Below are positions 1-7,850 of a DNA stretch of 64,000 nucleotides, one piece after another. The position numbers and the translations under genes were made by a program. A model generated the notes under the pieces. That model was not told the origin of the DNA and did no database searches. It worked only from the letters and a program-made list of their open reading frames with translations. How positions within the stretch are numbered: the first letter of the stretch is position 1; the number at the start of each line of letters is the position of its first letter. The DNA is from Nocardioides iriomotensis (GTDB lineage Bacteria > Actinomycetota > Actinomycetes > Propionibacteriales > Nocardioidaceae): positions 310,001 through 374,000 of the forward strand of contig NZ_SDPU01000035.1 of assembly GCF_004168035.1 (NCBI RefSeq). Reading direction: 5' to 3'.

Positions 1-243
1 CTGCCCGAGGCCGAGGTGTCCGGCCTGAACACCCTCGACGACACCCTGGAGCAGGCCGTCGAGGCCGGCGACGACGCGGCGTTCACCGAGGCCCTGGCCG
101 GCCTGCTGACGGCCGTCCGGGGTTCCGGCTCCCTGCTCGCCGACGACTCCCTCGAGGACTCCGACCTGATCCTGCCGCCCGCCGACGCGAGCATCGACGA
201 GGTCCGGGAGATGCTCACCGGCGAGGGCCTGATCCCCGGCTGA
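1..243 (+). CDS. pspAA: PspA-associated protein PspAA, C-terminal part (5' end outside window)
   Basis: The frame is open from base 1 and ends with TGA at 241-243, so the beginning of the gene lies outside the window. A GTG at 16 could be read as a start but has no ribosome binding site, and the upstream codons continue the family sequence. The visible part is acidic, with the typical ending ADASIDEVREMLTGEGLIPG. PspAA is a small cytoplasmic partner of the phage-shock protein PspA in actinobacteria. The order PspAA, HtpX, PspAB seen here is the usual actinobacterial arrangement, so pspA itself is probably just upstream. The biochemical role is not established. Confidence 0.8.
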   Translation: MPEAEVSGLNTLDDTLEQAVEAGDDAAFTEALAGLLTAVRGSGSLLADDSLEDSDLILPPADASIDEVREMLTGEGLIPG

Positions 244-275
244 CGCCCCCCACCGCACCGCACGAAGGACGACAC

Positions 276-1235
276 ATGGCGCACACACGGTTCATCAAGG
301 ACACCGGCCTCACCGCCCGGATGACGCTGGTGATGTTCCTGCTCGGTGCGCTGCTCGTCGGGTTCGTCGCGGTGCTCCTCGCCGCGTTCGGCAACAGCCC
401 CGGGCTGATCCTGCTCATCGGCGGGATCGGCCTCGGCGTGGTCTGGTTCCAGTGGTACAACTCCGACACCTTCGCGATGAAGGCGATGCGGGCCCGCGAG
501 GTGACGCCCGAGCAGGCACCCGAGCTGCACGCCGTCATCGACCGGCTCTGCGCGCTGGCCGACATGCCCAAGCCGCGCGTGGGGATCGCCTACACCGACC
601 TGCCCAACGCGTTCGCGACCGGCCGCTCGCCCAACCGGGCCGTGGTCTGCGTGACGACGGGCCTGCTCGACCGGCTGTCGGCCGAGGAGGTCGAAGCGGT
701 CCTCGCGCACGAGCTGTCGCACGTCGCCCACCGCGACGTGCTCGTCATGACCCTCGCCTCGTCGGCCGGCATCATCGCCGGGATGGCCACGCGCGGCGCG
801 CAGTACGGCGCGATCTTCGGTGGCCGCGGCCGCGACAGCAACAGCGGCGGCGCACCCGTGTGGCTGGTCGTCCTCGTGGTCAGCATGGTCACCTACGCCA
901 TCAGCTTCTTCCTGACCCGGCTGCTGTCGCGCTACCGCGAGCTGTGCGCCGACCGGTCCGGCGCGTTCCTGACCGGCAAGCCCTCGGCCCTGGCCAGCGC
1001 GCTCACCAAGATCACCGGTGACATCGCCAGCATCCCCAACAAGGACCTCCGCTCGGCCCAGTCGATGAACGCCTTCTTCATCACCCCGGCCATCAGCGGC
1101 ATGTCGCTGAAGACACTCACCTCGACCCACCCGTCGCTGGAGCAGCGGCTCGAGCAGCTCGCCAAGATCTCGGCCGAGCTCGGCCGTCCCCTCGACGGCG
1201 GCTTCCCGCAGCCCGGCCAGCCGGGTCAGCTGTGA
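276..1235 (+). CDS. htpX: Zinc metalloprotease HtpX (M48 family)
   Basis: Membrane-embedded zinc peptidase of 319 aa that degrades damaged membrane proteins. Two hydrophobic segments lie near residues 15-38 and 42-60, and another near 194-214. The zinc motif HELSH is at residues 145-149, with the likely third ligand Glu222 in RELCADRSGA. Both motifs and the length are normal for HtpX. The ATG start at 276 follows an AAGGACGA ribosome binding site. It sits 32 bases after pspAA and overlaps pspAB by 4 bases, so the three are probably one envelope-stress operon. Confidence 0.93.
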   Translation: MAHTRFIKDTGLTARMTLVMFLLGALLVGFVAVLLAAFGNSPGLILLIGGIGLGVVWFQWYNSDTFAMKAMRAREVTPEQAPELHAVIDRLCALADMPKPRVGIAYTDLPNAFATGRSPNRAVVCVTTGLLDRLSAEEVEAVLAHELSHVAHRDVLVMTLASSAGIIAGMATRGAQYGAIFGGRGRDSNSGGAPVWLVVLVVSMVTYAISFFLTRLLSRYRELCADRSGAFLTGKPSALASALTKITGDIASIPNKDLRSAQSMNAFFITPAISGMSLKTLTSTHPSLEQRLEQLAKISAELGRPLDGGFPQPGQPGQL

Positions 1236-1801
1236 AGATCGTCGACGCGCTGCTGGGTCGCCGGCCCAAGGTCCGCAACGACCTCGACGACCTGTTCGCC
1301 GTACCCACCGCGGCGATCACCCTGCAGACCGCCGCCTCGTTCGAGCCGACCGGCGTGGGCGCGGTCTGCTTCCGGGCCGCCGAGGGTGCCGCGTTCGCCG
1401 CGGCCGAGGCCGAGATCACCGCGGTGCTCGACAACGACGAGGACCCCGATCTGGAGCGCCAGGTCGACGAGTTCGGCTTCACCTGGCTGATCGCGCGCCA
1501 GGACGACACCTCGGCGCTGGTCACCGACCTGCACGCGATCAACACCGCGCTCGAGGCGCAGGGCTTCGGCCCGCAGCTGCTGTGCTCGCTGGTGTCCTTC
1601 AAGGACGCGACCGGCCGGCCGCTCGCGCTGGTGTACCTCTACAAGCAGGGCACCTTCTACCCGTTCGCGCCGAAGCCGGGCGCCGGGCAGCAGCGCGACA
1701 ACCTGCTCGAGATGCAGGTCCGCGACCTGGTCAAGAACGACCTGCCGGTCGAGCCGGACATGCAGCGCTGGATGGCGGTCTGGGGAGCCCCCGGCGTCTA
1801 G
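1232..1801 (+). CDS. pspAB: PspA-associated protein PspAB
   Basis: Soluble 189-aa protein of the PspAB family. Its GTG start overlaps the htpX stop (GTGA), indicating translational coupling. It begins with MKIVDALLGRRPKV, has no signal peptide or membrane segment, and is typical in length. It is the third gene of the PspAA-HtpX-PspAB set and probably acts with PspA in maintaining the membrane; the molecular function is unknown. Its stop codon lies in a CTAG tetranucleotide shared with the stop of the convergent nadA gene, so there is no intergenic space for a terminator. Confidence 0.85.
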   Translation: MKIVDALLGRRPKVRNDLDDLFAVPTAAITLQTAASFEPTGVGAVCFRAAEGAAFAAAEAEITAVLDNDEDPDLERQVDEFGFTWLIARQDDTSALVTDLHAINTALEAQGFGPQLLCSLVSFKDATGRPLALVYLYKQGTFYPFAPKPGAGQQRDNLLEMQVRDLVKNDLPVEPDMQRWMAVWGAPGV

Positions 1802-2973
1802 TCCTTCGCCGCGGTGCGGGCCGGGAGGTCGAGCATCCGCTGCAGCGCGACCAGCGCCCACTTCTCCGTCTCCGGGTCGACCTGGATCTGGTTGACGACG
1901 GTGCCGGCGACGAGGTTCTCCAAGGCCCACACCAGGTGCGGCAGGTCGATCCGGTTCATCGTCGAGCAGTAGCAGACCGTCCTGTCCAGGAACACGATGT
2001 TCTTGTCCGGGTGGGCGTCCGCGAGGCGCTGGACGAGGTTGAGCTCGGTGCCGATCGCCCACGAGGAGCCGGCCGGGGCGGCCTCGATCGTCTTGATGAT
2101 GAACTCCGTCGAGCCGACCAGGTCGGCCTTGGTCACGACCTCGTGCTTGCACTCGGGGTGGACCAGGACCTGCACGTCGGGGATCTTCGCCCGCAGCTCG
2201 TCGACGACCTCGGCGGAGAACCGGCCGTGCACCGAGCAGTGCCCGCGCCACAGGATCATCTTCGCGTCGCGGAGCTCCTCGGCGGTGAGGCCGCCGTTCT
2301 GCTTGTGCGGGTCCCAGACGACGCAGTCGTCGAGCGAGTAGCCCATCTGCAGGACCGCGGTGTTGCGGCCCAGGTGCTGGTCGGGGAGGAAGAGGACCTT
2401 CGCGTCGGGCTTCTGGGCGAACGCCCACTCCAGCGCGACCTGCGCGTTGGACGAGGTGCAGACGGCGCCGCCGTTGCGGCCGCAGAACGCCTTGATGTCG
2501 GCCGAGGAGTTCATGTAAGTGACGGGTACGACGCTGTCGGCGATGCCGGCCTCGACCATCGCGTCCCAGGCGTCCTCGACCTGCGCGATCCGCGCCATGT
2601 CGGCCATCGAGCAGCCGGCGGCGAGGTCGGGGAGGATCACCTTCTGGTCGGGGCCAGTGAGGATGTCGGCCGACTCGGCCATGAAGTGCACGCCGCAGAA
2701 GACGATGTACTCCGCGTCCGGACGGGCGGCCGCGTCCCGCGCGAGCTTGAACGAGTCGCCGGTGACGTCGGCGAACTGGATGACCTCGTCGCGCTGGTAG
2801 TGGTGGCCGAGCACGAACAGCCGCGACCCCAGCGCCTCCTTCGCGGCCCGCGCGCGGGCGACCAGGTCGGGGTCGGAGGCGGCCGGCAGGCTGCCCGGGC
2901 AGTCGACGCCGCGCTCGGAGGCCGGGTCGGTGCCGCGCCCGAGCACGAGCAGGGGGAGGTCGGTCGTCGTCAC
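1798..2973 (-). CDS. nadA: Quinolinate synthase NadA
   Basis: Condenses iminoaspartate with dihydroxyacetone phosphate to give quinolinate, the [4Fe-4S]-dependent step of de novo NAD synthesis. The 391-aa protein shows the substrate-binding FVLGHHYQRDEV near residue 53, GDSFKLA near 72, and cysteines matching the cluster ligands: Cys121 (GCSMAD), Cys275 (HPECKHEV) and Cys334/Cys336 (RTVCYCSTMN). The start is GTG at 2973. nadB and nadC are not in the window, so this gene is detached from the rest of the pathway. The next gene on the strand starts well upstream, so it may have its own promoter. Confidence 0.95.
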   Translation of the reverse strand: MTTTDLPLLVLGRGTDPASERGVDCPGSLPAASDPDLVARARAAKEALGSRLFVLGHHYQRDEVIQFADVTGDSFKLARDAAARPDAEYIVFCGVHFMAESADILTGPDQKVILPDLAAGCSMADMARIAQVEDAWDAMVEAGIADSVVPVTYMNSSADIKAFCGRNGGAVCTSSNAQVALEWAFAQKPDAKVLFLPDQHLGRNTAVLQMGYSLDDCVVWDPHKQNGGLTAEELRDAKMILWRGHCSVHGRFSAEVVDELRAKIPDVQVLVHPECKHEVVTKADLVGSTEFIIKTIEAAPAGSSWAIGTELNLVQRLADAHPDKNIVFLDRTVCYCSTMNRIDLPHLVWALENLVAGTVVNQIQVDPETEKWALVALQRMLDLPARTAAKD

Positions 2974-3012
2974 GGCGTCATCTTCCCATGCGCCCCCGAA
3001 CCGTCGTGACGG

Positions 3013-3909
3013 TCAGAGGAAGTGACCGCTGGGCAGGTACGGCATCGGTGGCTTCATGCGCCGCATCGCGAGGTAGCCCGCCGTGTGCAGGTCCATCCGC
3101 GCGGCCATCCCGACGTCGACGGCCCACTCGTTCACCGCGGTGACGTGCCCGACCACCACGCTGCGCTCCGGGCTGGACGCGGCGAGCGTCTCCCACAGCA
3201 GGTCGGCCGCGGTACGGCGGTTCGTCGCGGCGAGCAGGTACGGGCCGCCGCCCGGCTCGACGTACGCATAGCCCGACCCGGTCGACCGGTCCACCACGAC
3301 GAGCCGGTACATCGACGTCAGCAGCTCGTGGTCGACGCCGTGCGCCGCCTCCCGGGTCTGCCGGTCGACGGAGTTCATCAGGTCGATGTCGGACGCGCTC
3401 CCGGCGCGCACCCGCTCGACGACCGGCAATGCTTCGCGCGGCACCCGGCCCATCAGGTACATCGCCGGGTGCAGCGTGAACCCGGCCATCCGGTAGCGCC
3501 GCACCGCCGGCGGGTCCTCCGAGGCCGCGATCAGCCCGCGCAGGCAGCCGCGCCCGTGCTGCAGGGAGGCGTCGAGCAGCTGCCTGCCGACACCGCGACC
3601 CTGCAGGCCGGGCTTGACGACGTACGTCGCGAGGATCCACATCAGCTCGCGGCGCAGCGACACGCTGGCGCCGATCAACCCCGACGCGTCCTCGGCGACG
3701 AAGCAGCCGCCCGCGTCGTGCTCGAGCATGTGCCGCACCCGGATCTGCCAGTTCACCGACTTCTCCGGCGACCGCGGCGCCGGCGCGGGCAGGTGCGGGC
3801 GGTGGGTGCGCACGTCGAGGTCGTGGAACGCCTCCGAGGTCAGCCGCTCCACCCCGATCACGTCGTCCTGCGTCATCGGGCGGACGTAGTAGTCGGGGGA
3901 GCCGGGCAC
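3013..3909 (-). CDS. GNAT-family N-acetyltransferase
   Basis: 298-aa protein starting at GTG 3909 with MPGSPDYYVRPMTQDDVIGV, a typical GNAT opening (YYVRPMTQDD). The acetyl-CoA-binding motif A is visible as YVVKPGLQGRGVGRQLLDAS near residues 95-115. The C-terminal half is longer than a minimal GNAT domain and may form a second, GNAT-like fold that completes the protein. It is transcribed toward nadA with a gap of about 40 bases and could share a transcript with it. The substrate cannot be deduced. Confidence 0.8.
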   Translation of the reverse strand: MPGSPDYYVRPMTQDDVIGVERLTSEAFHDLDVRTHRPHLPAPAPRSPEKSVNWQIRVRHMLEHDAGGCFVAEDASGLIGASVSLRRELMWILATYVVKPGLQGRGVGRQLLDASLQHGRGCLRGLIAASEDPPAVRRYRMAGFTLHPAMYLMGRVPREALPVVERVRAGSASDIDLMNSVDRQTREAAHGVDHELLTSMYRLVVVDRSTGSGYAYVEPGGGPYLLAATNRRTAADLLWETLAASSPERSVVVGHVTAVNEWAVDVGMAARMDLHTAGYLAMRRMKPPMPYLPSGHFL

Positions 3910-3952
3910 CCGCCCAACCTAGTGGCGTCGAGGCGACCGGCAGGATGGGCGC

Positions 3953-5053
3953 ATGCGCGTGCTCATCGCCCCCGACAAGTTCGCCGGCACGCTCAGCGCC
4001 GTCGAGGCGGCCGCCGCCATCGCCGAGGGCTGGCGCCGCCGGGCACCGGGTGACGAGCTCGACCTCGCGCCCATGGCCGACGGAGGCCCGGGCTTCGTCG
4101 ACGTGCTGCACGCGACGCTCGGCGGCGACCTGCTCGCGGCCACCGTCCGCGGACCCTACGGCGACCCGGTGCCCGGCACGGTCCTCCGGGTCGGGGACAG
4201 CGCCTACGTGGAGGCCGCCCAGGCGTGCGGCCTGCACCTCACACCCGAGGACGACCGCCGGCCCGAGCACGCCTCGTCGTACGGCGTCGGCGAGTTGGTC
4301 GCCGCGGCGGTGGACGCCGGGGTGGCGAGGGTCGTGGTCGGGCTCGGCGGCACCGGGACCAACGACGCGGGAGCCGGCCTGCTCGCGGCCCTCGGCGCGA
4401 CCAGCACGCCCCCGGACGCGCTGACCGGGGGCCCGGCCGGTCTGGCCGGGCTCGACGCCGTCGACGTGGCCGCGGCGCGCGAGCGGGTGGCCGGCGTCGA
4501 GCTCGTCGCGGCGAGCGACGTCGACAACCCGCTGCTCGGGCTCATCGGCACCACCAACGTCTACGGCCCGCAGAAGGGGGTCGCCGACGACCGGCTGCAG
4601 GCCGTCGACGCCGCGCTCGAGCGGCTCGCCGCCGCGGCGGACAAGAAGCTCGCGCTGGCCAAGGGGGCGGGCGCGGCCGGCGGGCTGGGCTACGCACTGC
4701 TGCTGCTCGGGGCCGCCCGGGAGCCGGGCATCGCCCTGGTCGCCGACGCCGTGGGTCTGCCCACCCGGGCCCGCCGGGCCGACCTGGTCGTCACCGGTGA
4801 GGGCGCCTTCGACTTCTCGTCGCGCTCGGGCAAGGTGCCCTACGGCGTGGCCCAGGTCGCGGCCGAGGCGCTGCGACCCTGCATCGCGCTGGCCGGCCAG
4901 GTGCTGATCGGCTCGCGTGAGATGCGCGCCGTCGGGATCGAGTCGGCGTACTCCGTGGCCGACCTGGTGGGGCAGGAGGCCAGCTTCGCCGACCCCGCGG
5001 GGAGCCTGGCGGCGCTTGCGGAGCGCACCGCCCGCACCTGGTCCACCATGTGA
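3953..5053 (+). CDS. Glycerate kinase (GlxK/GarK family)
   Basis: Phosphorylates D-glycerate, feeding glyoxylate or serine breakdown into glycolysis. The 366-aa protein opens with MRVLIAPDKFAGTLSAVEAA, the classic family start, and carries MADGGPGFVD and LGGTGTNDAGAG, both conserved in the family. Length is normal. The start is ATG at 3953. The gene is followed by erpA, the same pairing as Rv2205c-Rv2204c in mycobacteria, but the functions are unrelated and the intergenic gap of about 100 bases suggests separate transcripts. Confidence 0.92.
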   Translation: MRVLIAPDKFAGTLSAVEAAAAIAEGWRRRAPGDELDLAPMADGGPGFVDVLHATLGGDLLAATVRGPYGDPVPGTVLRVGDSAYVEAAQACGLHLTPEDDRRPEHASSYGVGELVAAAVDAGVARVVVGLGGTGTNDAGAGLLAALGATSTPPDALTGGPAGLAGLDAVDVAAARERVAGVELVAASDVDNPLLGLIGTTNVYGPQKGVADDRLQAVDAALERLAAAADKKLALAKGAGAAGGLGYALLLLGAAREPGIALVADAVGLPTRARRADLVVTGEGAFDFSSRSGKVPYGVAQVAAEALRPCIALAGQVLIGSREMRAVGIESAYSVADLVGQEASFADPAGSLAALAERTARTWSTM

Positions 5054-5155
5054 GCGCATGTGACCCACGACGCACGGTCCGGGCGTGGGAATAGCCGGGG
5101 GTGTGCGACCATTGAAGACGAGCAAGAAGCCTCCGAGACCCATGGGAGCCAGCAG

Positions 5156-5518
5156 ATGACCGAGCAGGTCGAGACCGAGACCGCGGTTCGCACCGACAGC
5201 ATCAACGTGAGCGACGCCGCTGCCGCCAAGGTGAAGGCGCTCCTCGAGCAGGAGGGCCGCGACGACCTCCAGCTGCGCATCGCCGTCCAGCCGGGTGGCT
5301 GCTCCGGGCTGCGCTACCAGCTCTTCTTCGACGAGCGGAACCTCGACGGCGACGTCGTGACCGACTTCGACGGCGTGGCCGTGGTCGTCGACCGGATGAG
5401 CGTCCCGTACCTCAACGGCGCGGTGATCGACTTCGTCGACACGATCGAGAAGCAGGGCTTCACGATCGACAACCCCAACGCCACTGGCTCCTGCGCGTGC
5501 GGTGACTCGTTCCACTGA
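5156..5518 (+). CDS. erpA: Iron-sulfur cluster insertion protein ErpA (HesB/IscA type)
   Basis: A-type Fe-S carrier of 120 aa. The three cluster-binding cysteines are present: Cys49 in PGGCSGLRY, and Cys113 and Cys115 in the C-terminal GSCACGDSF. I chose ATG 5156 (MTEQVETETAVRTD) rather than an upstream in-frame ATG at 5060, because the upstream stretch is not family-like and the 120-aa length is normal. It probably delivers clusters to apo-proteins; candidates here include the Rieske subunit QcrA and quinolinate synthase NadA. A strong terminator follows the gene. Confidence 0.93.
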   Translation: MTEQVETETAVRTDSINVSDAAAAKVKALLEQEGRDDLQLRIAVQPGGCSGLRYQLFFDERNLDGDVVTDFDGVAVVVDRMSVPYLNGAVIDFVDTIEKQGFTIDNPNATGSCACGDSFH

Positions 5519-5541
5519 GCCGCCCCCGCTGAGCCCTTACA

Positions 5542-5570
5542 AGGCCCCCGCGACCTGGTCGCGGGGGCCT
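5542..5570. terminator. Terminator hairpin after erpA
   Basis: Perfect 14-base inverted repeat, arms AGGCCCCCGCGACC (5542-5555) and GGTCGCGGGGGCCT (5557-5570). The centre must open to form the loop. It lies 24 bases after the erpA stop and before the stop of the convergent gene at 5596, so it can serve both strands. There is no clear T-run, as is common in high-GC actinobacteria. Confidence 0.75.
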
Positions 5571-5595
5571 CGTGCTTGCCGGGTACCGCTCGGGT

Positions 5596-6192
5596 TCAGT
5601 ACGCCGGCTCGCCCTCGCTGCCGTCGCTGTACGGTGCGTCGGCGCGAGGAATCCGGGTGTCGTCGCGGGAGCCGTCACGCACCACCCGGTCGCCCAGGGG
5701 CGACTGCAGGGTGACGTCGACGGACCGCATCAGGGCGATGTCGATGCAGACGACCTCGCGGTCGCTCTTGGGCGGGGTCTTGGGCAGCGTCACCGTCACC
5801 GTGCTCGCGGTCTCCGCCACCTGCGGCTCGCCGACCGTGCCGTAGCACTCCGGGATGCCGGTCGCGTAGTTGAGCGCCAGCGTCGTGTCGTCCCGCGCGA
5901 ACCAGCCTTCGATCGCCTGGGTCCCCGCTTGCGGCGGCGGCGCGGCGTCAGGACCGGGCACGGGGGTGAGCCCGCCGTCCGGCCTGTCGGGCTGACCGGG
6001 ATCGGCGGGGTCGCCACCGCCGTCCTGGCCGGGGAAGCCGGGCACGGAGGACGCCGAGGGCGGAGCGGGCGCGGAGCCGAAGCCGGGCCCGGGGTCGCCC
6101 GGCCGCTGCGACCACCACACGGCGGCCATCACCAGCACCACGGCGAGCGCGGCGCCGGCGGGCACCAGCCAGCGGCGAAGTCCTGCGTCCAT
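5596..6192 (-). CDS. Membrane-anchored hypothetical protein with Pro/Gly-rich linker
   Basis: 198-aa protein with a single N-terminal membrane segment (about residues 8-26, LVPAGAALAVVLVMAAVWW). A long Pro/Gly/Asp-rich linker covers roughly residues 30-90, followed by a small extracytoplasmic domain of about 100 aa with two cysteines (PECYG and VVCIDI) that could form a disulfide. I recognise no family. In mycobacteria the equivalent place between erpA and adoK also holds a membrane protein (Rv2203), which may be functionally similar, but I cannot show homology. The ATG start at 6192 is the first codon before the hydrophobic segment. Confidence 0.65.
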   Translation of the reverse strand: MDAGLRRWLVPAGAALAVVLVMAAVWWSQRPGDPGPGFGSAPAPPSASSVPGFPGQDGGGDPADPGQPDRPDGGLTPVPGPDAAPPPQAGTQAIEGWFARDDTTLALNYATGIPECYGTVGEPQVAETASTVTVTLPKTPPKSDREVVCIDIALMRSVDVTLQSPLGDRVVRDGSRDDTRIPRADAPYSDGSEGEPAY

Positions 6193-6224
6193 GTCACTTC
6201 GACGCGGCAGCCGGGCCGGCGGTT

Positions 6225-6275
6225 CCCGGGCAGTTTGCCCGGGTCGTCCCGGATTGCATGGCCCACCTGGGCCAT
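6225..6275. promoter_or_regulatory. Two adjacent perfect inverted repeats in a divergent promoter region
   Basis: The first repeat has arms CCCGGGCA (6225-6232) and TGCCCGGG (6236-6243). The second has arms ATGGCCCA (6258-6265) and TGGGCCAT (6268-6275). Their centres are about 32 bases apart, close to three helical turns. They lie between the divergent genes at 6192 and 6390. They may be regulator-binding sites or leader hairpins; neither is proven. Confidence 0.4.
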
Positions 6276-6389
6276 CCAGGGGGTCCGGTCAGGGCATTCA
6301 CAGGCGCCCGGGGTGCCCAGTTGGCTGGTCCGACGGGCGGGGGGAGGGCCTCCGTCCCCTTGTTCCGACCCAGAGGGGGAGCACCACTC

Positions 6390-7442
6390 ATGACTTCACC
6401 CAGGAAGCGCGCGCTCGTGGTCGCCTGTGCCGGCGCCGTGGCCGCCGCGCTGGCCGCCGTACCCGCGGCCAACGGTGCGGGTTCGGCCCGCGCCGTCGAG
6501 GGACTCAACGGACCGCGCGGTCTCGACATCGGCCACGGCCGGATGATCGTCGCGGACTCCGACGGGGTCATCAGCGAGATCGACCGCAGCGACGACAGCG
6601 CGCACAAGATCGGCAAGGTCGCGAAGGGCTTCGGCTCCGCGGTCGCCGTCGCCGGCAACGGCGACGTGTGGGCGCTCACCGGCGGTGGGCACGGCACGCT
6701 CTACCTCTGGAGCGGCGACCACAAGCGCCGGGAGGTGCTCGACGTCGGCGCCTGGCAGAAGCGGCACAACCCCGACCCGTACGACCTCGAGGACAAGGCG
6801 GCGGAGAGCAACCCCTACGGTCTCGACGCCGTCGCGGACGGAGTCCTCGTCGCCGACGCGGCCAACAACTCGGTCATCCACGTGACCCGCAAGGGCAAGG
6901 TCACCCCGATCGCCCGGGTCAAGACCCGCACGGTCGAGATGCCCGAGGGCTTCGACGACCCGGAGCTGCCCCCCGCCGGCACGCCGATCCCGTCGGAGGC
7001 CGTCATCACGTCCGTGGTGCAGGGCAAGGACGGCGCGATCTACCTGGGCGAGCTCCGCGGCTTCCCGGCCACCCCGGGTACGTCGCAGGTGTGGCGTGTC
7101 GAGCCGGGCGCGCACGGCGCGGTCTGCAAGCCGAACAAGCCGACCAAGGGCGCCTGCACCCGGGTCGCCGACGGCCTCACCTCGATCGTCTCGCTGGCGA
7201 TCGGCGGCAACGGCGCCCTCTACGCGGCCGAGCTGTCCAAGATGGGCTGGCTGGCCGCCGAGATGCAGCTCGAGGGTTCCACCGAGGGCGCGATCATCAA
7301 GATCAGCAAGAACCGCGAGCGCATGCGCGAGCTCAGCCCCGGCAAGGTGCACCTGCCCGGCGGCGTGGCGGTCGGCGCGAACGGCAACGTGTTCACCTCC
7401 GGCCCGGTCTTCGGTCCGGGTGGGGTGATGAAGGTCGGCTGA
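6390..7442 (+). CDS. Secreted ScyD/ScyE-like beta-propeller protein
   Basis: 350-aa exported protein. I chose ATG 6390 (MTSPRKRALVVACAGAVAAA), which gives a proper signal peptide ending near AANGAGS and follows a GAGGGGGAG ribosome binding site; an earlier in-frame ATG at 6258 would bury the signal. The mature part contains repeated blade-like segments (NGPRGLDIGHGRMIVADSDG, ANPYGLDAVADG-type turns, IVSLAIGGNGALYAAELS, GGVAVGANGNVF) matching the ScyD/ScyE family of six-bladed propellers. In cyanobacteria those proteins belong to scytonemin clusters; in actinobacteria they are found alone and their role is unknown. A strong terminator follows. Confidence 0.75.
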   Translation: MTSPRKRALVVACAGAVAAALAAVPAANGAGSARAVEGLNGPRGLDIGHGRMIVADSDGVISEIDRSDDSAHKIGKVAKGFGSAVAVAGNGDVWALTGGGHGTLYLWSGDHKRREVLDVGAWQKRHNPDPYDLEDKAAESNPYGLDAVADGVLVADAANNSVIHVTRKGKVTPIARVKTRTVEMPEGFDDPELPPAGTPIPSEAVITSVVQGKDGAIYLGELRGFPATPGTSQVWRVEPGAHGAVCKPNKPTKGACTRVADGLTSIVSLAIGGNGALYAAELSKMGWLAAEMQLEGSTEGAIIKISKNRERMRELSPGKVHLPGGVAVGANGNVFTSGPVFGPGGVMKVG

Positions 7443-7468
7443 GGCCCTGAACGGCTGACCGACGAGGG

Positions 7469-7500
7469 AAGGCCCGTGCCACCGAGGTGGCACGGGCCTT
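7469..7500 (+). terminator. Terminator hairpin after the ScyD/ScyE-like gene
   Basis: Perfect 15-base inverted repeat with arms AAGGCCCGTGCCACC (7469-7483) and GGTGGCACGGGCCTT (7486-7500), followed by TTCTTCTG. It lies 26 bases after the stop codon and has the form of an intrinsic terminator. Confidence 0.85.
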
Positions 7501-7533
7501 CTTCTGCTCTCGTCCCGGCGACGGGACGTCGCT

Positions 7534-7746
7534 CTAGTCCAGGTGCAGGTGCAGCGCGGCGGCGAGACGAGCCGCGGCCTCGGAGACCTCGATCGTCGGC
7601 TTGGGCACCTCGCGGGGGTAGTCCTCGTAGCGGATGCTCGGCGCCGGCCGCCGCAGCGCCGTCACCACGGCCGCCGCCTTGCGGGCGTCGGAGGTCATCT
7701 GCTCGGCGCTGGCCGCGTCGTCGTACGGGAGCCGCTGGTAGGTCAT
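7534..7746 (-). CDS. Small conserved-looking hypothetical protein
   Basis: 70-aa protein starting at ATG 7746 (MTYQRLPYDDAASAEQMTSD) with no membrane segment or signal. A longer reading from 7782 is possible, but the upstream residues overlap the divergent promoter region and look non-coding. Composition and codon use are typical of coding sequence here. It has an amphipathic C-terminal helix (SEAAARLAAALHLHLD). No family is recognised. It is divergent from adoK with about 100 bases between the starts. Confidence 0.55.
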   Translation of the reverse strand: MTYQRLPYDDAASAEQMTSDARKAAAVVTALRRPAPSIRYEDYPREVPKPTIEVSEAAARLAAALHLHLD

Positions 7747-7850
7747 GGCAGTGACGCTAGGGATTACCGATCGGTACCCCAAGCCGGCCGGCAGGTAGGC
7801 TCCGCGTGTCCAGACCGCCCGGTTCCCCAGACCCCCCGAGGACCCCGCTC

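Noticed and set aside
2978-5515. Long open frame on the minus strand (more than 800 codons)
   Set aside because: It is antisense to the glycerate kinase and erpA genes and runs through the acetyltransferase gene in another frame. Its translation is Arg/Gly/Ala-rich with no recognisable motif, typical for GC-rich shadows.
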